Part shown: piece after piece, positions 1 to 11,538 of the stretch | How positions within the stretch are numbered: the stretch's first letter is position 1 | How the letters are laid out: each line of letters opens with the position of its first letter | Source: Macrocystis pyrifera | Lineage: Eukaryota; Sar; Phaeophyceae; Laminariales; Laminariaceae | Direction: 5' to 3' | Length of the DNA: 64,000 bases | NCBI GenBank assembly: GCA_031763025.1 | Contig: JASSKH010000019.1 | Coordinates: 11,716,009-11,780,008 of the forward strand | Notes under the pieces: generated by a model | What the model was told of the DNA's origin: nothing | Database searches by the model: none | What the model saw: the letters and a program-made list of their open reading frames with translations, nothing else | Program-made: the position numbers and the translations under genes

Positions 1-3000
1 GAGCAGTATTCCAGGGTACCACGAGCCCGACGGGGACGCTGTCTCAACGTTTGATCAACCCCCCAAACCAACTCATTTTCACTGATGATGAGAATGTCGG
101 ACCAAAATGATACCACATTAATAATCAAGAACAAAAGCAAACAATTTGGCTGTGTTGAGACTTGTTGTACGTTGTACTTGGTACAATGTTAGCTTTCAAA
201 GAACAGGGCAACTGTTGCTCGCTCTCGTCGAACGATGGTAGCCGTGAGCGACAACTGAGCATTTGTCTAAGCGTGGGATAAGAAGGTATGTGGTTGTAAG
301 CGCTGTGAGTTGTCTAACTACTAGTCGCCAGCCAGTTACTACTGGGTTAGGCAAGACTTTGTTTGCGGCGGTGCCTACTGTCTACTTGTCGGTTTCCTCG
401 CCTTTTCGAAGCCTTGCTTGGTATCGGGTATATATTTCCCAGCATCTCCAAGTAGTACTATCTAGATAACTACACGCTGCAAGCACAAAGAGAGGTCTTC
501 TTCAACCGCTGGTGCATCAACCCGTGGCTATCGACTATGTTTCCCTCGATAGGATGTTCACTGTTTATTGGATGATGAGCACCGTTGGCTCTGGTCTTAG
601 AGCGATGCTCGCTCTGAGCTGCGTGTCTATTGAGCGAAGACCATAAGGCTCAGAATAAAACCTCGGTAGAGAACAGATTGGTCCTGTGCGTTGGTTCATA
701 ACTCATACTATACAACGGAGGGTATGACATGGTATGTTGGTAGCTCAACTGCTGTACACAGTTCTCGAAGTGCTCAATCGCCGGCGATGGGTTATATGTC
801 ATCTATGTTCCTGTCGTTCAAGAGGCCCAAGTCTCTTTCCTTTATCGATTTTGGGCGATAATTGTCTAGTTTGCCACTGCCCGCCGCACGAGCATTTGCC
901 ATTTCGATTAAAAATTAACACAAGTAAAATGTAACACAAGTGAGAGAATCCCAAACGCGAGCGGCATTTCCGTACTGCTGGTGCACCCTTATATGGTCTG
1001 ATATAGTTTGATGACCTTAAAACTTCAACTTTGAGCGATGTAACCACACACAAACCCGGCCGATATACGGTACTGTTTGAGTGTAAAACGAAGTCGATAG
1101 TGTGGTGGACTTCGCCAGCCAACTAAACCTTCGGCGGGAACCCCAGACCAACCAGAGCCCCACTGGTTGTTGTTTGATGCAGTCTGACAGGTGTTGATAA
1201 TTACCCCAAACAAGGGCTTGATATTGTTTTTGAAAAATGTTTGTTTTGTTTGATTGGTTAGCCATGGGGAAAGGGTTACGTAGCTCTGGTGGCGTGTAGT
1301 ATGGCGAATGTAAACCTACGCGCACATTTTTTAGACCGTCGTATGGTGACGCTGAACTCCATACGATATATTTGTGAACTTTAACAATACGCACTTTTTA
1401 TTCTTGTCAACAAATATATATCGGTTATTCTAAAACCCATACAGTTCATTTGCTCGGCGTTGAGTGTACCATACCAAATCTATACAGCCAAGATTTTTGT
1501 GAAGGTAAGGCCTTTTTGTATGTGAGTATTTTTTGCAATGATCAGCCACTAAAATTCGTGATCAGTCATGATCTGTTTCTTTTTGATTAGTTTCAAGACG
1601 TGAACGTCTGTTTATTGTGGAAGATTGAACACAAAGTATCTGGGATTTGCTAGTAGGTAATCGTTTTTTGCCAGGCGCCTATTTATAATTGATCCGACAA
1701 TTCCTTCCCTCATGGGAAGTGTTTTTACACAAATACGATAAATATTCATGAGTCATTCAATGTGACCGGACCCGCGAACTTTCGTTATATCACGGGCGAC
1801 GACCTGACCCAACCCGTGGCATTTCGCACGCCTCCTTGAGCTGAGCAGACAACCCTGTGCGATGCCATCGTACCTACGTACTGGATACGAAATGCACACG
1901 ATACATACGCCAGCTGCGCGATGAAACAGTCACGTGCGGTACTCGCCAAAGTATCGAATCGGAAAAAAACTTATACTGTCGTTCCCCCGCGAAGTAACGC
2001 GACAGGCGATTGAAAGCGAAAACAAACGAACTTCAGGGAGTTGCCATTTGGCAGCGTCGTACAATTTTTGAAGACCTGCTAATTGCTGTTTCGAAAGAAG
2101 CAACATGACAAATGACAAGACGCGCTTTTTCAACGATGCCTTGAGGAAGAATGAAAATGCGGGTTGCCGTATATTCCCTTTTGTTTCGTTTTCGGTTGTA
2201 TCCCTTGACCGTGTTTTGGCTCGATATCCAAAGTAATAAATGAAGCAAAAATATATATTTTAAACACGTTCTATCACACAATTTCCGACCCATTTTCTTG
2301 ATCGAGTGTGGCATTGAATGCGTATGTATTGAATACATTTTGAGCAAATGACCAGCGAACGAGAGAGCTGTGTTTCCCTTAACCACTAAAAGTACAAGCT
2401 CAGAAAAAAATCGACTCGGTCTGTGCTACGTGTTATTGTTTTGAACGAAATGTTTGCAAAATTACCGCACGCGTTTTTATGATTTGCGTCGCCCCAGGAT
2501 GTTCCGAAAAATATAGATCACCCAAGCGTACTGTGTTGTCGCGCGCAAGTTTGGAAATGCTTCGTGTCAGTTTTCACGATCGTGTTAGTTCTATAATCCT
2601 GACGTCTTCTGCGACGTTTTCGAAGCAGCGGATGATCGGAGGTGGTGTGGTGTCCATGCGTCATTGGCATTACAGCAGCATCAAGTCTGCTGAAGATGCT
2701 CCCTGATTGCTCATCGTCTCAGGGTGGGGGCTCTATGCACTTACTTACATTGATTGGCTGATAGTATATCCCCTTTGTTCGGGCTGGGTCACGCGTCTTT
2801 CGCCGGACACATAGATTCTGATGACGTCGGGAATGATGATGACTTCTGGCCTACGTCTGTACCAGCTGTCGCTCTGGTGACCATGACAACAGTAGTAGGT
2901 GGCCAACAAGTACAACCTTTCTTGTTGGGAACGAGGTCACTCATCTCTCACGAAAGCGACGACGACACGGATGATAGCGATGAGGACATCCGTCGAATAC

Positions 3001-6000
3001 TAGAGCGCTTCGGGGGGTTTCATTCATGTCGAGCGCCGACTTCGCCTGATACCAATTATATATTTTTGGGGTAGTTGTATTATGGCAAAGCAGTAGCAAC
3101 TTTGTTGGGATACACTGCTGTGGCACAATTGTAGGAACAGCTCTGTTCGTCACAGCAGTATAACCGGAGTAACAGGCAAACCATGCTGATGCACGCGTGT
3201 ATCCCCGTGCGGAGATGGGGCAGTGTCCATGCGGGCAGTGTGGTGTCCATGCGCCGTTGACACTAATCAGGATTATGCTAGAGCACATGTTTTACCTGAT
3301 TTGTTCTGCTTGTAGCAGTTTGGAACCACGACTCATGTCACTTCAGTGATATCCTCAAACTAAGTACATGGCTCTGTAAACTCAATTTAGGTTTTTCTAG
3401 ACAATTGTTTTCCGGACCTATGTGGACGAGGGCTGTCGCGTTGTCGTTTCCGACGTTTGTAGCCTACCCTCGACAAAACCATGATGTATTTTCATGTCGC
3501 GTGGGTTTGCTTATCACACCCGTCGACCTACCGAGGCGAATCATCCCTTGCAGGGCATACGGTCGTCAAGTTTTTGATTGTGCGATTAGTTCCTTTTCGA
3601 TAGCATATCCGTGAGAGTTAAATTGCGGACGGCGGTCGGTGCCTGTGCTGGTTTCATGACAGACCACGAACGACAGTGAGAATCAACAGAAGACCGCTGA
3701 CGTAGTGCGCATGCGTGTCGTGGGTTCTCATAGGTCCCCGCTATTCTCTTGGGTGGCCCTTGAGGATTTCGGCGGGATCCCATCGGAATTGAATATTGTT
3801 CTCATGAATTCCTGTGAGTTCCTGCTTTTGCGACGGAGACCTGTGGGCAAACACGCGGAACACCGCGAGACACGCTTCCCCCCGCGGCGCACCTGGGGGT
3901 TGCAGCGGAGAACCGCGAGATACCGTAGGGGGAATCCTTTTGTTTCATTCGTATCTCTAGGGCCCCGCTCTTCTCGTGGGTGTCCTTGGTGACTTTCCTG
4001 TGGGGTTACATGGGAATTGCATGTTGTTCTGGGTTTTCGGGTACCCACTTTTACCGTGTGAGGCAACTGCTCAAAAGTTACTTTCTAATCGAATGATTTA
4101 TCGACTGACAGCAACCATAGTTCTCTGCGTGAACGAGAGTGTTTAAGTCGCTATGAATAATAGTTGAAGCTAGCCTAGCAGGATATGTTTTGCATGTCAT
4201 CACATTGTGCGCGTTGGTGAAACCTTCACACCAATTCAACCGAATAATGTTTTTTTCTATTTCATGTTCAGAATACACGAGTGCTTGTACCTTCCCGTCA
4301 GAGAACTATTTGCGGCGGTACGAAAACGAAAAAAACCTCGCGTTCGCCTGTTATTGATAAACCGACTGTGGTAATACATCCGGTGCTGTGCTCGGGATGG
4401 AAAATAAGAATATACCCTTTCGGGCAAAAGAAAAAGCGGACACGCACGTGCATCGCAGCGGCTCCAATAATCGAACACTCGCCGGCCTCATGTATGTTTA
4501 CAAGTGTGTCACGACCATCGCACACAATTGCAACACAAGAAGGGATCTAGTCGTATTGTGTGTATATTTTTAACTCTGTAAACAATATTACTGGATGCTC
4601 AGTAAAACAAATTACTGAAGTCGGTAGATCTTGATGTGCGATAGAGTAGGTCTGCCTCGGAACAGCTACAGTGTCTCGTTCACCACTTTAGTTAAGGAGA
4701 ATATATCAAACACACCGTAAGCTATTTTGTTTCGTCCGGTGTATGAAATATTGGCATTGTCGGTGGGTTGGTGTAAAGGATGTTGATCTGGTTTTCCATC
4801 ATGCGTCTCGTGATTTGTGAACCTGTCAAGGACGGTTTACATATCAGGGAATATATCAAACTTGGTGTGTTGCTATCCGGCACTACATGTGTGTCCTTGC
4901 TTCCTGTACGCCAACGAAGGTTAATGGCGATAAATCATTTTTCGAGCATTCAAGTGATACGTATACTTTATTATTTGCTTGTACCCGTCATGAGGCCACA
5001 CCTACATGGGCGTGTCATTGGGCTTCCCAATGCCTCACAAGTACGAAGACGTGGATTTCCTCTTGTCTCGCTATTGACAGTATTATGAGCCAACATCATA
5101 CCTTATGTCCCCTCGCCCCGCTGGCACTATTATTGTCGTACCTCTTTCGACATCGTTTTCGTCGTACAGGCGAAGCCCGACCGAATAAAAACAAGGATGC
5201 GGGCGGTTCTCGCATTTGTTACGGCGGGTCTAGCCGCTCAAGCGGCCTTCGGCAAGGTAGGAAAGTGCTTTCGGGTTTTTCGCGTTGGTCCGCCAACGTA
5301 CATACACCGTCAAAAGGCAACCCTTTCATGGTATGTCGTCCACGGGCTGAACTGAACACCCCGCGGTGATGTGTGATTCTTTTATCGGCCATCGCTTCGC
5401 TTGTCTCCGGGCGTACGTTACGTGGTACGCCCCCCCCCCCTCCGTAGCCGGCAACATATATCCATCAATATATACATGTACAATACGTTGGCGTCGTTTC
5501 CAATCATAGTCGAAACCACGTCGATCATTGGGTGGTATAAACAACTAGGGCACATTTTCCCCTTTGTTTGACGAAGACTGTAGCTGGGTCGAGTTGAAAG
5601 TCGATGATAGTTGCGGGGTCGGGAATCATGACTCTTCACAAATCGTATTATCGTGCAACGCAGTTTACAAGGACAGGCACCCAGACACGAGGTCGCTGCA
5701 TTGAATAGCTTGCCTCTGGCAGTGGCCACGTCAGAAAACACATAACTTGTCATCGACCCTGTCGTCATAGGCGGTTCTGAAAAGGGTGAGACGCATCATT
5801 CATGTGGCTCGGCCAAAACCTCACTGTGTTTCGCAACTAGGCGCGAGGGATGTCTTCAGGGTCAGTGAAAAAATGACACTGCAGACATCCACTGTAGGAA
5901 TCCATTTGTATATGAGGCTGTGGCCTTGCAAGACATGGGTACAGCCTCCCCCCCTCAAACTACTCCGTGTAATAAAGTTGCAATGTTCACCGAACATATC

Positions 6001-6343
6001 GGGGAATTCGTGCTCGCGCTACGTCATCATATTGCGTGGTTGCGTGATTTGTGGTAGCGTGTGTGATCTGCTTCATAGACAACTTGTGGGCAAGGGTTTA
6101 TCTGGAATCAAACACCTGTGGACGTGTCCAGAGATAGTTTGAACCCAATATGTTGACGCTGCATCCTTCCTCCGCGTGAAAGCAGTGGCTTGTCTGGAGG
6201 TATAGGTACACCATACGTAAGCATGTTTTCTATTGTGACTCGAACACTCGTGCGAAAACATGATCCACCCTGCCCTGAAGCTCCTTGTTTTCCCCCTTTC
6301 ACCGCCTCCCAAATACCACTCATTTTTGTACTTGGTTCCACAG
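1..6343. other. Gene-free stretch
   Basis: I see no supported gene here. Short open frames occur on both strands but none has a recognisable motif or a run of plausible exons. The only internal structure I noticed is an old duplication of about 90 bases (3725-3815 and 3950-4040, each with a 'cccgct-ttctc-tgggtg' core followed by a 'ggaattg-at-ttgttct' core) and a short C run at 5427-5437. A frame at 2754-3074 is rich in Asp and Ser, but has no family I can name. Upstream exons of the gene at 6344 could lie in the last part of this stretch; I could not place them. Confidence 0.5.
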
Positions 6344-8176
6344 CTGTTTGCGCATGTTCAAGATGTGAAACACGTCGAACACGGGGAAGGCGTCGGCAGC
6401 GGGTTCGTCAACGTGCTAAAGGAAGGGTCCGCTACACCCAGCGACATGCATGATGTGTTGGTCGTGCCGGGAAACAACCGCGAACTGCAGAGTACGACGG
6501 TTGAGCTTACCTTTAAGGTCTACAATTTCGTGGTCTCTGCGACAGTTATCATCTCCGTCTACATGTCTATACAGAAACCATCGGATTCGGACCCTACTCA
6601 AATTTCTACAAATTTTGTGACGCAACTCGTTTTGGTCGGTGGTGATGGTATCGGCATGTTGGTTACCACTATTCTTGACAATTTCCTCAACGACGACCAG
6701 ACAGACGTGTGCGACACGTGCACAATCGTAGCTATTGCGGGAAACTGCATCGGTGGAGAATGCGAAGGCTACGACCAGGACGCCACGAACAATGATATCA
6801 TGGCCAAGGTTAGTCCGGAGGAGGTCAAGAGCCGTTTAACCTCACAGGATGCACCTATGACCCAAACTCCTTGTCTTTGACGGAGCTCCTCGACGGGAGA
6901 GCCGTGCATGATTTACGCATGTGAATAATACGAGAAACAAACGAGTACCTAGCTCATAAAAATTGCGCATCGAGCCTAGCTCAAATGTTTTTCACCATCT
7001 AGTGCGAGGTACGAACTCAACTTGTCACGAGACGATCATTACAACCTTGGCGTGCTATATTGTCTTGCCGTCTTACGGTCCCTCAAAAAGGCCACATGTT
7101 CCTGCCATGCTTGATTTTTTTTCGGGTTATTTACTCACTGCGTTTGAGAGCATATTTTGTCAGTTAGATCCCATCCTTCATACTAAATCTTGTGCCCTCA
7201 ATCTGCATCAGATACCAACGAGAGTCCTTACTACTTGTCCGTTCTTCACTTCCCTGCCGAACAACAGGTAGCGGGTGACCCCCACATGGTCGGCCTTCTT
7301 GGCCAAAGGATCGACTGGTCCGGCGTGGATAGCGCCTGGTACTGCCTGCTCAACGACGGACCCGACTTCCACGTCAACGTGCGACTCAGCGCCCCCATGC
7401 CGGAGGAGTTCCCCGACAGGCAGCTCATCTCCGCCGTCAGTGTACTCTCCGATGATGGCCACAGCTCTCTTGTGGTCGAGGTCAAGGACCCGTACACGAC
7501 CTCCACTAACGGATGTACCAAGGATTCATCGGTACCCTGTTTGGCCGACGGGGGCCTGCGCATCCTTGTTGATGGCAAGGAGCCGACCAACCTGCAAGCC
7601 CCCGTCGTGAATGTCCGTCTGCCGGGGAGTTCGCCGGTTGTCGTGTCGGCCACGAACCTGCCGGCTGAGTGCCGCCCGTTCGGCGGTGATCGCATCTGGG
7701 CGACTCTCTTCCACGACATGATGGTCAACAAATGAGGCCTCCGTTTGGATAGCGTTTCTTTTGGCGAGTGGATTCTGCAGCCCAACACCCTCGCAGCGCC
7801 AACTTGGTGTGCCAAGTATATCGAAGAAGAGGGGCCTGCTGGGCTTCTTACGACGCGCTCCGAGCATGCTACGATCCGCGTCGAAACTGAGAAGACCTCT
7901 GTTAGGATCAACGTCGGGGTCAACTACCAGGATCTTGAGACTGCCGCCGATGGAACAGTGCTGGTGCCGGAGCTGGAGTTCTGGCAGGTAGACCTCGGGT
8001 TCGACGGTCTCAATCTGTCAAACAAGGTTGCCGGGCTGATGGGTGATACCTCTCGCTTTGTTCTCGACGACGAGGGGATTCCGGTGACCAGCGGTCTCGG
8101 TGCCCTACACGGTCCCGTGGAGAGCTACCGTGTGGCTGGTCCCTTCGGTCGAGACTTCGAGAAGCTGCACGGGTGA
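6344..8176 (+). CDS. Probable secreted GDPH/root-cap-like domain protein, two exons, one in-frame TGA
   Basis: Exon 6344-6808 and exon 7268-8176 join in phase 0 across a GT-AG intron (AAG|GTTAGT donor, AACAG|GTAG acceptor). The first exon may itself start at an acceptor (TTCCACAG|CTG), so the N-terminus is not fixed; the frame does reach an ATG at 6260. The first exon gives about 155 residues with a Val-rich segment and a Cys cluster (CDTCTIVAIAGNC). The second starts VAGDPHM, then has D-F-H-V-N-V-R and ends GPFGRDFEKLHG. A GDPH start followed by a 'D-x-H-x-N-x-R' strand is typical of plant root-cap and von Willebrand D-like extracellular domains; assignment is by motif only. A TGA at 7733-7735 interrupts the second exon, and both sides are in the same frame. 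It could be a new nonsense mutation (pseudogene), a sequence error or, less likely, recoding. Base composition is more GC-rich and codon-like than the flanks. Confidence 0.6.
6809..7267 (+). other. Intron of the GDPH-domain gene
   Basis: This 459-base segment begins GTTAGT and ends AACAG. It splits codons cleanly (phase 0 on both sides) and is more AT-rich than the exons. In the exon 1 frame it soon reaches a stop (6878-6880). Removing it puts the GDPH motif eight or so residues after the acidic end of exon 1. Confidence 0.6.
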
Positions 8177-10658
8177 GCGCGTCACCGCTCAACATTACCT
8201 CTGGGTTGCAGTGCGCCCATCTGCAACGGGATACTCGATTTTCGACCGCTCGCTCCCTGTTACGTCAGCTCTGGGATGTGAGCTAAATGAGTTGTCACAG
8301 AACTCGTGTGTGGAAACTAACAGGGAGCTTGCATCGCAGTCACCATTTCCAGTACGAACCTCATGAGACATTCTATCTCGACCACTATGTAGCTTGCAAA
8401 TATGAAAACGACATGGGTTTATATTGTCGCAAATATACTGTATAGCATTCGTAAGGGATAAGTGGGGGTACTGAACGTATCGAGAGTGGAACGTGCAGTG
8501 TACTTCTGTTTAATAAACGCCATTTGTTGATCGAATATGTTCCTACTTTGTTGCACACAGTAGGAACGTTTCGAGCATATATTACATCGTTCGAAACTTG
8601 CGTTCTACTGTGTAGAATAGTTCGGGGTTGAGAAAGTGTTATGTTTAAGTATTGGCAGCGGGATATATGAAGGTTAGTTGGTTTCAAGGTAAATAGAACT
8701 ACTCTATAGTAAGGAAAAATGCCCACGTTACTTTCGTACAACGTGTGGCCCCGGAGGTTTCGCCTACGGCCGGCCCTGTTTGAACGGTGTACGTGCATGT
8801 TTGTTGGTGTTGTATTGATGGCTTGCATAGCAGGCATCTATCGAACCCACGACCGAAACGGAGAAACACCCGTCGCGTCGCCCGCAGCAACACGGGTCAC
8901 TGGCCGTGTTTGGCATAGTGTGCACTGCATTAGGTTTTTCTCTACGTGCATGCACGCGAGGTTCGTTCTTCGCAGAAATGTCATGTTACCACTGTAGTTC
9001 AGACATGTCTCAAAATTGTCTTCCCCACTTCCGCTGAACACAGTGAACATGCGGGAGCCCAAACAATTAGATATTCTTGCATGGTATGGTCGGGGAGAAA
9101 GGGCTAGCGGGAACTATTCGTGGCTTGGGAACGGTCTGTCGCTTCGGACTGTTTCAAGTCCAGGCGAACTAAACAATTGCTAGTTGGGTTGACGGAAACG
9201 GAGATGGGCGGCAAAACAGTTCAGCTCGAGCGTACTACAACACTCCATCTATAAAGTACGAATGTATTTCGACATCTATGTTTAGACGGTTGTTGTCCCA
9301 ATTGCGATATCTACTAAGGGCGGGATATAGGGAAGTCCAGAAACGTGGGGGAAATATTCAGCGTGTGCCTTTTAGCATGAACTGTTGGATAGTCGGAATG
9401 GGTTAGTTTGCAGATTTCTGTCAACAGTCACGAACACGCCTGCGAGGTCATCACTCGTAACGTGGACGTCATTGCCGATTCGTGAAACCAAGCGGGTGTC
9501 TGCAGTTGTCTCAGAACGTTTAAGCTCTCCATACAGAAAATGATGACTTTCAATCAGGCGTGGACGATTGGTTCGAATGGGGAGGGTTCGAAGAGGGACA
9601 GAATTGTACAACCTTTGCCCCCTCACAGCACCCGACATACAGGTGTGGATACATTGGACACCACGCGTGTGCATTAGTATCCAAGAAGGCGTCCAAGCAC
9701 CTACGTGTACATTGGTATATGCATCCAGCAAGGCGTCAGATGCAAGCAGCGCATGGGAAAAGGTGCCGAGAGTACTTATTTTGTTGAGGGTGAACTTGCA
9801 TTTGAAAATAACGTAGCAATATCGTATCCCGGTCGCCCAATGCAGCGGTTGAAGAAGGAGAACGACATTGATATTATATACTGTCGTGAATGTCCGGTAA
9901 TATCTGAGCGCCTAGTCGAACCAATGCGTATGCAGTCAGTAGGCTGATAAAAAGGGCACATAGGTCGAAACGGCTGCTCATTGTTCATGGTGAGCTGGAA
10001 AGCGTGGAGAGTTAGACTTCGGTCGTAGTTTACGCCTTTTGCGAAGGGCTTGAGATTCTGACAATGCATATTTACTTGAAGATCCGAGAAGGGCTTCAAA
10101 CCCTTCGCTTTTACATTCTCGACCAACCAAAAGGCAGGTTATGCGGGGGCAACATCCGACTTTCAAGATGAAGGCGCGGACACAATTGGCTTAGGGGTCA
10201 AGCTCGACGCCCTTCACCGAAACATAGACAGGGGTTAGGTACCAGGGGTGTGTCAATTCTGACTTCGCGATCTCCCATACACACTTTCGGCTTGTCGTGA
10301 ACCCTTCGTTCGGAGAACCCATTACGCCCTCTTATCCTGTGTCTCGAAAGGGAAAATTGGTTTCAATGATTCTGCTTGAGAAAGTGTTGTTCACGATATT
10401 TCGATTCAACCCCCAACCACCAGATGCACGCCGATACGACTTAAATCAACAGCCCCGTTGAAAACCGAGGTGCCGGGATCTCAAACAAAGCACCCCCCGT
10501 TTGCTCGGCCGTCTTTATTCCAATTCTTCTGTGGACACAAACTTGCGCGAGATTGTGCAGGCCCTCAAGACAATCTTGCAAACCACTGGCGGTGCAACAG
10601 TAGGGGGAGAAGTCGAACTGATACGACCCCTTCCTACCGACTACTTGTACCGTCCCGC
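8177..10658. other. Gene-free stretch after the GDPH gene
   Basis: I see no supported gene. An imperfect hairpin lies at 8551-8615: arms around CACACAGTAGGAACG and the complementary CGTTCTACTGTGTAG, with a second stem TTTCGA/TCGAAA. It sits about 380 bases after the GDPH-gene stop and could be a decayed palindromic repeat. Nothing else rose above background. Confidence 0.4.
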
Positions 10659-10666
10659 CGTGTACT

Positions 10667-11530
10667 CAGTGTTGTGAACCGAAACTGAAGAGTGGCTCGG
10701 TCGGTTTGTCAGTTTTTTTCTGAAAACGTCGGTCGGTTCCGGTGGGTAAAGAAAAGAAATAAACCGAAGCCGGAACCGAACATTTCGTGGTCGGTTTCCG
10801 TTTTTTTTTTTCGGCCGGTTTCTCGTCTAGACCAAACAATTCGTCAGTATTTCGAAGGTTTCGGTGTGCATGTGTTCGTATTAGGTGAGATTATCATATG
10901 GAGTCAAGTGTCCTTGCTGTAGTACTCGCGTCTGCTGTGCCACACGGTACAGACCGGCATACGCTATCGTACTGACGTGCTTAGATTCTGCAAGAAAGTA
11001 AAACTACAGGTACATCAGATGCTACAATATTAACCATTTGTATGGATAGTGCGAGGGTATTTAGCTGGGTTTGGATAACGTAGATGACATGTCAGTTTCG
11101 TAGTTACACTATGTATTTTAGGAAGACACAAGTATTATTGCCGGCAGAGGGCGACAGTGCGACAGTTCAATGGGCGAAGAAGCCAGCACTGCCGTCTGCA
11201 CTCGACTTGATGTATACCTCACAGTTACAAGGCGCCTCGTGCCCTGTGCGACTGCTGCTGCTTGCTGCCACTGCTTCTTCTGTGTGCCGTGCTGCTGCTG
11301 TATTGCCATCGTGTTGCGGGATGTGGGCTGCGTGCTGGCAGTGTCGCGCGTGGCGTATTCATACGTAATAAAGAGGTTTCCATACATCAGGGGAAAAAAA
11401 AACACCGAGAAAAACCGAGTCGGTTTTTCGTTTTCGGTGTTTTTCTCCAACCGACAAACCGACGGAGATAAGATTTTGGGTTGAAAAAATCGACCAAAAA
11501 AATACTCTTGGTTTTCGATTCACAACACTG
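10667..11530. mobile_element. hAT-like non-autonomous DNA transposon
   Basis: The element is 864 bases. Both ends read inward as CAGTGTTGTGAA-CGAAA and match at about 23 of 27 positions. It is flanked by a perfect 8-bp direct repeat CGTGTACT (10659-10666 and 11531-11538). An 8-bp target duplication with CAGTG-type termini is the signature of the hAT superfamily. Copies of GTCGGTTT and its variants crowd the first 170 bases and reappear, mostly inverted, in the last 150; such subterminal repeats are usual transposase-binding sites in this superfamily. No transposase frame is present, so it would need a helper in trans. Ends and target duplication are seen directly; the superfamily is inferred. 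Confidence 0.85.
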
Positions 11531-11538
11531 CGTGTACT

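Noticed and set aside
7733..7735. Selenocysteine at the TGA of the GDPH-domain gene
   Set aside because: No SECIS-like hairpin was recognised downstream and the position is not in a redox motif. Kept only as a remote option.
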